Below the pieces are notes generated by a model, which saw nothing but the letters and a program-made list of their open reading frames with translations, made no database searches and was not told where the DNA came from. Below, in pieces: positions 5,407-10,527 of a stretch of 10,527 bases of DNA; position 1 is the stretch's first letter; each line of letters starts with the position of its first letter. The DNA is from an uncultured Bacteroides sp. GTDB taxonomy: Bacteria > Bacteroidota > Bacteroidia > Bacteroidales > Bacteroidaceae. Made by a program: the position numbers and the translations under genes. The stretch spans positions 1-10,527 of the forward strand of contig CAJJYX010000114.1 of NCBI GenBank assembly GCA_905197435.1, written 5' to 3'.

Positions 5407-7950
5407 TCAAAACAAATCCACACTCCATTTTGCGAGGAATTCTCTGGGGCGGAGGCGGGTAATGCTGTAGGACTCGATCGTGTTGCCGAGAGTCCGACGT
5501 TCAAACTCAGATGTGCCGATGAGATTGTTGGCTGTGAGGGAGAGTTCCCATCGTTTGGTCTTGTAGCTTACAGCGAAGTCAAGGAAGTGGTTTGTGCCGA
5601 TGCTCTCGTCGCTGGTGTGGAAGAGTTCGTTCTTGATGCTTACCATCCATCCATTAGCAGGGAAAATATGCAGATTAAGGAAATGTTTCCAATCTGTTGT
5701 GTTGCTTGATGAGAGCTCCGGGGAAGTTTGATTCTTCTGTTTGTAGATGTTTACATTCGATTTACCTTCGATAGAAAGGATTTTCGCAGGACGTAAAGAG
5801 TAATCAAGCGCAACTGCGGTTGTGCTCATCCGTGCATCATTCACTATGCCTGACACAAGCAGGCTATAGTCGGTGATGTTGTGTGAGGCACTAAAGCCGA
5901 TGAGTGTCTTTGCCCATCCAAAGGTTTTGCTGATACGGCCTGCCATGCCTGCTGTCTGTATGGCATATTCCTTATCTGTAGCTGCCATTGTGTAGATATT
6001 GCCATTCATTGTGCTCTCGTAAAGGATATTTCCCGATGTCCGATTATACATAGGGCGGACATTGAAGAACAGACCCAGTACAGGATTGGAGTATTTATAG
6101 GCAACCGTTGCATGAAGGGAATGTGTGGCATCTGTTTCACCTCGGTTGACTTTCTGCGTGTGATAGCTTGTGAAGATGGGAGTGTCATAGATAGCCTTGC
6201 CCGTCAGTGGTGCATTTGTATAGCCCACATTTGCCGAGAACTCAGAAACGACCGTCGCTTTCCAGTTCCAGTTGAGTGAAGGATCCAACCACAGGTGATT
6301 GCTCTTTGACTCACGATAAGACTGATGAGCATGACTTATCATTGACTTTATGTCCAACTTATGTTTCCCGAAAACGAATGAGATTGAAGGAGTCCAGTAG
6401 GTGCGAAGCAACTGATATGCATTCGTCCGCTCTGCTTCTTCCCCCATTGCTACACCAATACTCTGATGGTCGTAGTTGATTCCAAATTCATTGTTGAGAT
6501 AGTGCCGGCCAATTTTCAGCTTGTAGAGGAAATCATTCCGGGTAGAGAAGAAACCAAGGTTGAGCTGCTCTGTCATTCCGTTAATGGTGAGCAACTGCCC
6601 TGGCAGGTAGTTGTATGTCCAATAACTGTCAAGATTATAGATATTGCCTTTTGCTGTGGTATGCGACATTTGGAAATCCTCAGCAATGCTGCGTTTATGT
6701 GGTTTCACCATCATATCGGTGCGCTGACCATTATACATCATCCTGCCAACGCTCTTGTTGAAGTCCATATAGCCTTTGAGGTTGTTCTTGATGAAACTCT
6801 TGACGCCATTATACTGATAATTAACTTCACCCTTCCATTCGCTTCGGGTGTTGCACACATCCTGTTCTTCGATGATGACAGGCAGGTCGGCAAGGGTGAG
6901 GTAGGTAGAGGAACGGTAGTTCTGCATGTCGGTCTTGTCCATAAAACCATTGCCTTGCAGACGCAGTTCTGAATCCTTGCCTGTCTTCCACAGCCAGTTG
7001 CCTGCTACAAGGTGACTGTGATTGAAGGTGTATCGATCCTCTGCAAGGTCAGGGGCTCCGACTGACATCAACGAGAGGATGCCTGACTCCGAACCAGTTC
7101 TTCCTTTAAGCAATGCTGTAAGGTCGAGCACCTCATTGTCGAGTTGCTTGCCGATGTCATTGTTCTTGTACATCATCAGCGCCTGGAATTTCTTGTTGAA
7201 ACGCATGCCCATCAGTCGGCAGTCGTAAAGGAAATCATCGCCGTAACCAAGCCCTATATCCGCAGTGCCTGTCCAAACGGCTTTGGCATCATCCTTCAGT
7301 ACAAGATTGAGAGCTGCCTGCTCGCTGAATGAAACGCCACGCAAGGACTTCACCGACTGATGGTTTTCCAACACCTGCACACTCTGTACCTTGTCGGCAG
7401 ATATATTCTGATTGGCAACACCGTATTGTGACCCCATCAGGTCGAGCCCCTCGATATAGAACTTATTAATAGGCTTTCCCTGGTACTCGATTTTGCCGTC
7501 TGCCTTTACCTCAAGGCCGGGCATCTTTGCTATAACGTCGGCAATGCTTCGATCTTGTCCTTGCTTGAAACCGGAAACTGAATAAGTGAGCGTGTCTCCT
7601 GTGCTTTGAATGCGTTCTGCTTTTACCTTTACCTCCTTCAGTTTGAAACTGCCTTCTGTAAGTGTAATGGTCATGCCATCCTTCAAATCGGAGAATGGCA
7701 TGGCCTTTTTCTGGTAACCCATATAACTGACCGTTACACTTGCGGGATTCTTTTCCTCAGGTATGGCCAGTTTATATTCTCCTTTATCACTTGTGATACA
7801 ATAGGCAATGGTGGATTTTCCCTCAGTTGACACCACAACAGAGGCACCGGGCAAAGGCTCGCCGTTTTTGTCCTTTACCTTGCCTGTGTAGGTCTGGGCA
7901 AAGAGTGAAAGATGAATAATCAGAAGTATGAGAAAGGCGGCAAATCTCAT
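5407..7950 (-). CDS. TonB-dependent-receptor-like outer-membrane beta-barrel protein with carboxypeptidase-like N-terminal domain
   Basis: This 847-residue protein starts with a signal peptide, probably cut between Ala18 and Gln19 (SLFAQ). A carboxypeptidase-regulatory-like domain follows at about residues 20-100 (GKVKDKNGEPLPGASVVV). A plug-like domain lies at about 110-225 (DTLTYSVSGF, IADVIAKMPGLEV, INKFYIEGLDLM, VQVLENHQSVKSL). The rest is a long region of alternating, aromatic-rich strands expected to form an outer-membrane barrel, ending in Phe (WSVDLF). Members of this group are usually annotated as TonB-dependent receptors or outer-membrane beta-barrel proteins; many are encoded next to GLPGLI proteins, as here. 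Its ATG overlaps the stop of the GLPGLI gene by four bases (ATGA), suggesting coupled translation. There is no SusD-like partner, so it is not a standard glycan-uptake pair. The substrate is unknown. Confidence 0.88.
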   Translation of the reverse strand: MRFAAFLILLIIHLSLFAQTYTGKVKDKNGEPLPGASVVVSTEGKSTIAYCITSDKGEYKLAIPEEKNPASVTVSYMGYQKKAMPFSDLKDGMTITLTEGSFKLKEVKVKAERIQSTGDTLTYSVSGFKQGQDRSIADVIAKMPGLEVKADGKIEYQGKPINKFYIEGLDLMGSQYGVANQNISADKVQSVQVLENHQSVKSLRGVSFSEQAALNLVLKDDAKAVWTGTADIGLGYGDDFLYDCRLMGMRFNKKFQALMMYKNNDIGKQLDNEVLDLTALLKGRTGSESGILSLMSVGAPDLAEDRYTFNHSHLVAGNWLWKTGKDSELRLQGNGFMDKTDMQNYRSSTYLTLADLPVIIEEQDVCNTRSEWKGEVNYQYNGVKSFIKNNLKGYMDFNKSVGRMMYNGQRTDMMVKPHKRSIAEDFQMSHTTAKGNIYNLDSYWTYNYLPGQLLTINGMTEQLNLGFFSTRNDFLYKLKIGRHYLNNEFGINYDHQSIGVAMGEEAERTNAYQLLRTYWTPSISFVFGKHKLDIKSMISHAHQSYRESKSNHLWLDPSLNWNWKATVVSEFSANVGYTNAPLTGKAIYDTPIFTSYHTQKVNRGETDATHSLHATVAYKYSNPVLGLFFNVRPMYNRTSGNILYESTMNGNIYTMAATDKEYAIQTAGMAGRISKTFGWAKTLIGFSASHNITDYSLLVSGIVNDARMSTTAVALDYSLRPAKILSIEGKSNVNIYKQKNQTSPELSSSNTTDWKHFLNLHIFPANGWMVSIKNELFHTSDESIGTNHFLDFAVSYKTKRWELSLTANNLIGTSEFERRTLGNTIESYSITRLRPREFLAKWSVDLF

Positions 7951-8795
7951 TCTTTATCCAGATGGTTGTATTTAGGTACTTCTACTTTTGCATCGATTTT
8001 AGCATCCGTACCTTGTACTGTATAGACGATAACTTTCTCCCCTGAAGAGTTTTGATTCAGGATTCTGTTAACGAGTTGGTCTTGGCTCATACCTTCTGAA
8101 TCGGAACGAATTTCCAAAAAACGCTTGCGAGTACATTTCTGGTGTCTGTCTTCTTCGTAAGCTGAGACCAAAGCATCCTCGGGAGCATTCTCTATGCCTA
8201 CCGCTTTGAAATCAAACAAACCGTCCGAATCCTTTGCAGCCATAATCAGACCGGGCAAACCGTTGAGAATGTAAGGACCGTAGTTGAGAGGCAACTCTGT
8301 GGAATACCAGACAGTCCAGGTCCGGCCATAGACAGAACCAACTGCCTGCTTGCATTCATATTCGCAGATGGTCTTTGTACTGTCTGTCAATTGCCATTCG
8401 ATGGAAGGAAGTGCATCTTCGTATTTCAAGCCCGATGTGAGCAATTGCTTATAGTAGGAGTATTTCCCTTTTTCTGGAGTTCCAATGACTATCTGAAGGT
8501 CATTCTTTGGAAAATATTTTTGCCCGATGACAGGTAGTTGGTCCATTAATGCAGTTGAAGTTCCATTTGCTTTCGCTTCAGCCAGCTCACGGCTGTACAG
8601 TCTGTAGTTCTTATTGTAGAACACAGCAGTTGTTTCGCCAATATCAAGCGTCCATCTATAGGTGTTGGTCTTGCCTGTGACGATTTGTGCATCACAATCG
8701 TATGTAACACGATATTTTGCTTGCTCTTGAGCGTGTACAGTGGAGCAAAGTAGCAGCAGTACAGAAAGAACTGCATGTGTATTTTTACATATCAT
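7947..8795 (-). CDS. GLPGLI family secreted protein
   Basis: From ATG 8795-8793 this gives 282 residues. The frame is open further upstream, but those residues lie inside the exporter gene and do not resemble this family. A signal peptide (MICKNTHAVLSVLLLLCSTV) starts exactly at the chosen ATG and is probably cut after His-Ala at position 22. The family-defining motif GLPGLI is at residues 179-184, within GPYILNGLPGLIMAAKDSDG. Upstream lie WTVWYSTELPLNYGP, also typical of the family, and a Cys pair at 144 and 148. The biochemical function of GLPGLI proteins is not established; they are Bacteroidetes-specific and often encoded beside TonB-type receptors. Here the stop overlaps the start of such a gene, suggesting that the two products act together at the cell envelope. 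Confidence 0.9.
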   Translation of the reverse strand: MICKNTHAVLSVLLLLCSTVHAQEQAKYRVTYDCDAQIVTGKTNTYRWTLDIGETTAVFYNKNYRLYSRELAEAKANGTSTALMDQLPVIGQKYFPKNDLQIVIGTPEKGKYSYYKQLLTSGLKYEDALPSIEWQLTDSTKTICEYECKQAVGSVYGRTWTVWYSTELPLNYGPYILNGLPGLIMAAKDSDGLFDFKAVGIENAPEDALVSAYEEDRHQKCTRKRFLEIRSDSEGMSQDQLVNRILNQNSSGEKVIVYTVQGTDAKIDAKVEVPKYNHLDKE

Positions 8796-8824
8796 AAGAA
8801 CTGTATATTTTGTTATTTTGCCTG

Positions 8825-8859
8825 CAAAATTAAATAGAGTAATTTTAAAGGCGCTCAAA
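8825..8859 (-). promoter_or_regulatory. Likely promoter of the GLPGLI/receptor gene pair
   Basis: The minus strand shows TAATTTTG (complement of 8825-8832), a full match to the Bacteroides -7 box. TTTG (complement of 8856-8859) lies 23 bases upstream, two or three bases longer than usual. The predicted transcript starts near 8819, about 25 bases before ATG 8795. The fit of its position to the chosen start supports both calls. Confidence 0.55.
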
Positions 8860-8899
8860 AACATCTGCATTTTTGCTATTTTTAGACGTTCTATTAAAA

Positions 8900-10249
8900 T
8901 TAGGGGCAATTCCTGACAAAGCTTTTGTTTACCCATTTCATGCCATACCAACGGCGGACGAAAATGAAGCCGCGGATATTCTCGTCCAATAGAAAGGCTA
9001 CCCACATGCCGCAGATGCCCCATCCGAAGGGGAAACCGAAAAGATATCCCACGCCCACAGCTACGCTCCATTGCACTATCAGTCCCACATAGAAGGGATA
9101 GTTGACATCGCCCGCCGCGCGTAGGGCGTTGGTGGCGAAGATATTGATGGGGCGGCCTATTTCGAGGAGGACATCTATGATAAGGATGGTGGCGCCCATG
9201 CGTATGATGTCGGGGTTGGAAGTGAGCCAGCTGAAGATGGCATGCCCCGAAAGGGCAAGGATGCAGGACAGCATGACAGTAATCATGACAGATTTCTTCA
9301 TGACGTATTTCCCCATGAGAAAGGCTGCATGGGACTTCTTTTCACCTATCAGATGGCCAATGCAGATGGCGCCGCCCTGAGCCATGGAAATGCTGAACAG
9401 ATAGGCGAACATGATGATGTTGACGCAATAGGTGCGGGTGGCAAGCGCTTCCACTCCCAGCATGTTGATGAAATAAGTGATGACAACTTGCGATGAACTA
9501 TATGACAATTGTTCGCCGGCGGAGGGAAGGCCGACTTTCATCAGATTCTTCAGCTCTATCCACGGGAAGGGGCGGAAGTATGCTATCGGGAAACGGTGGA
9601 TGTGCTTACGGAACAGTATGACGAACAGTATAATCATGGAAACGCCCCGGCTAAAGGCTGTGGAGATGGCAGCGCCCTCCACGCCAAGTTCGGGAAAGCC
9701 TAAGCGGCCGAAGATGAGGGAGTAGTTGCCGATGATATTCAGTATGTTGACCACAACGGTAACCATCATCGGGTAGATGGCCTTGTTGGCGCTGCGCAGG
9801 GAGGCGGAGAGGGTGAGGGACAATGCCTGGAAGAAGGCGAAAGCGCCTACGATGCGCATATAGTCCATGCCATCCTGCATCAGTTCGGAGGTAAGCCCCA
9901 TCAGTTGGAGAATGGGACGGGCGCAGGAGAACAGTAGCAGGCTGACCGTGATGCCGACCGCCAGGTTGACGAGGATGGACACGCCGACCACCTGTACTAC
10001 TTTTTTATGCAGCCTTGCACCGATATACTGGGAACATAGAACGGACGTCCCGAGATTGATGACCTCGAACACAAGGAAAGTGAGCATGATAATCTGGTTG
10101 ACTACCCCTACGGCCGCGACACTGTTGTCCGAGTGGCGGCTTAGCATGACGGTATCCACTGCACCGAGCATCATGATGAGGAGTGTCTCTATAAAAATGG
10201 GGGCGGCCAGCTTGGCAAGCCGTTTTTTCAAACTTTCTTGTTGTATCAT
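8900..10249 (-). CDS. MATE family multidrug/cation exporter
   Basis: This 449-residue protein has about twelve hydrophobic segments, the normal size and layout for multidrug and toxin extrusion exporters, which pump cationic drugs or metabolites out using Na+ or H+ gradients. The two internal halves each carry typical MATE signatures. The first half has LAKLAAPIFIETLLIMMLGA with Pro17 and then VDTVMLSR, with GVEGAAISTAFSRG at about 189-202. The second half begins LMKVGLPSAGEQLSYSSSQ at about 236-254. The start is ATG 10249-10247. The gene is complete and shows no sign of disruption. It shares strand with the GLPGLI pair downstream, about 100 bases away, but that pair has its own likely promoter. 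The substrate is not predictable. Confidence 0.93.
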   Translation of the reverse strand: MIQQESLKKRLAKLAAPIFIETLLIMMLGAVDTVMLSRHSDNSVAAVGVVNQIIMLTFLVFEVINLGTSVLCSQYIGARLHKKVVQVVGVSILVNLAVGITVSLLLFSCARPILQLMGLTSELMQDGMDYMRIVGAFAFFQALSLTLSASLRSANKAIYPMMVTVVVNILNIIGNYSLIFGRLGFPELGVEGAAISTAFSRGVSMIILFVILFRKHIHRFPIAYFRPFPWIELKNLMKVGLPSAGEQLSYSSSQVVITYFINMLGVEALATRTYCVNIIMFAYLFSISMAQGGAICIGHLIGEKKSHAAFLMGKYVMKKSVMITVMLSCILALSGHAIFSWLTSNPDIIRMGATILIIDVLLEIGRPINIFATNALRAAGDVNYPFYVGLIVQWSVAVGVGYLFGFPFGWGICGMWVAFLLDENIRGFIFVRRWYGMKWVNKSFVRNCP

Positions 10250-10283
10250 TCTTCGTGTATGTGCGCTTTATAAAAAAATCGCG

Positions 10284-10291
10284 CAAAGATA
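10284..10291 (-). promoter_or_regulatory. Possible -7 element of the MATE exporter gene
   Basis: The minus strand reads TATCTTTG, a perfect -7 box, placing the transcript start near 10278 and leaving a leader of about 30 bases before ATG 10249. No TTTG is found 19-21 bases upstream, so this is weaker than the other promoters in the window. Confidence 0.45.
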
Positions 10292-10408
10292 CGGAAAGGC
10301 TGAAAGGGACGGTTTGACGTGCATCAATTTTTTTTCTTGTTTTAGGGTTTGAGTGTTAATGTGTTATCTCAAATTGTATGAAAATGGTGAAAAAATATGC
10401 AGGAAAGA

Positions 10409-10440
10409 TTTGCACAGTCCAAAAGTTTGGACTACATTTG
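10409..10440 (+). promoter_or_regulatory. Promoter of the tRNA-Ser gene
   Basis: TTTG at 10409-10412, a 20-base spacer and TACATTTG at 10433-10440 give a perfect Bacteroides promoter. The expected start is about 10446, some 29 bases before the tRNA 5' end. Most of the spacer is a perfect 16-bp palindrome at 10417-10432 (GTCCAAAAGTTTGGAC, 7-bp arms around AG). Confidence 0.85.
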
Positions 10441-10474
10441 CACCGCATTTGAGAAGGAATGCTGGTCATAAAAA

Positions 10475-10527
10475 GGAAGTTTGGGTGAGTGGCTGAAACC
10501 ACCAGTTTGCTAAACTGACGTACGGGT
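10475..10527 (+). tRNA. tRNA-Ser (anticodon GCU), 5' part, cut by window edge
   Basis: The sequence opens with the acceptor strand GGAAGTT. A D-arm with the serine-tRNA-like GAGTGGCTGAAA loop follows. Then comes an anticodon arm in which CAGT and ACTG enclose the 7-base loop TTGCTAA. This puts the anticodon GCU at 10509-10511, decoding AGC and AGU. The bases after the arm (GACGTACGGGT) look like the start of the long variable arm of a class II tRNA. The T-arm and the acceptor 3' strand lie beyond the window, so the fold cannot be completed. Confidence 0.85.

Noticed and set aside
6466..6972. 168-codon plus-strand open frame opposite the receptor-like gene
   Set aside because: It is antisense to a continuous 847-residue barrel protein, with no recognisable domain; a shadow frame.
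8796..9071. N-terminal extension of the GLPGLI frame into the MATE gene
   Set aside because: The added residues are basic and unlike any signal peptide, while a clear signal peptide begins at the ATG at 8795 just downstream of a likely promoter.
9867..10352. 161-codon plus-strand open frame opposite the MATE gene start
   Set aside because: It is antisense to clear membrane segments of the exporter, with low-complexity Ser/Thr/Met content and no family resemblance.

Overview
The window looks like a chromosomal piece of a Bacteroides-type gut anaerobe (Bacteroidales). Several promoters fit the Bacteroidetes pattern TTTG-(about 20)-TAnnTTTG. Ribosome binding sites are weak. The gene content is also typical: a GLPGLI protein paired with a TonB-type outer-membrane protein, a Bacteroides-type tyrosine recombinase, and Bacteroides-style Wza/Wzc/WcaJ proteins. 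The species cannot be named from sequence alone.

Region 1 (1-3006, minus strand) is the promoter-proximal end of an extracellular or capsular polysaccharide operon. In transcription order it holds a WcaJ-type undecaprenyl-phosphate sugar phosphotransferase (1603-3006), a Wza-type export lipoprotein (737-1561), and the N-terminal part of a Wzz/Wzc chain-length protein that runs off the window (1-691). Gaps are only about 40-45 bases. No UpxY/NusG-like antiterminator precedes the first enzyme.

Region 2 (3007-3546) has no gene but is the key element of the window. Two perfect 57-bp inverted repeats (3087-3143 and 3425-3481) flank a 281-bp AT-rich segment. Just inside the left repeat is a strong Bacteroides promoter pointing left into the polysaccharide operon. 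As read here the switch is therefore ON. Each repeat arm holds two tandem 23-bp candidate recombinase sites, each an 8+7+8 inverted core.

Region 3 (3547-5193, minus strand) holds a tyrosine site-specific recombinase, the probable invertase, whose terminator lies between its stop codon and the right repeat. Upstream of it is a Crp/Fnr-family regulator with a near-ideal promoter. Together, regions 1-3 form a phase-variable polysaccharide system.

Region 4 (5407-8795, minus strand) is a two-gene unit. A secreted GLPGLI protein is followed, with a 4-base ATGA overlap, by an 847-residue outer-membrane beta-barrel protein with a carboxypeptidase-like N-terminal domain. Region 5 (8900-10249) is a MATE-family exporter. 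Divergent from it, at the right edge, is the start of a tRNA-Ser(GCU) gene with a textbook promoter whose spacer is a perfect 16-bp palindrome.
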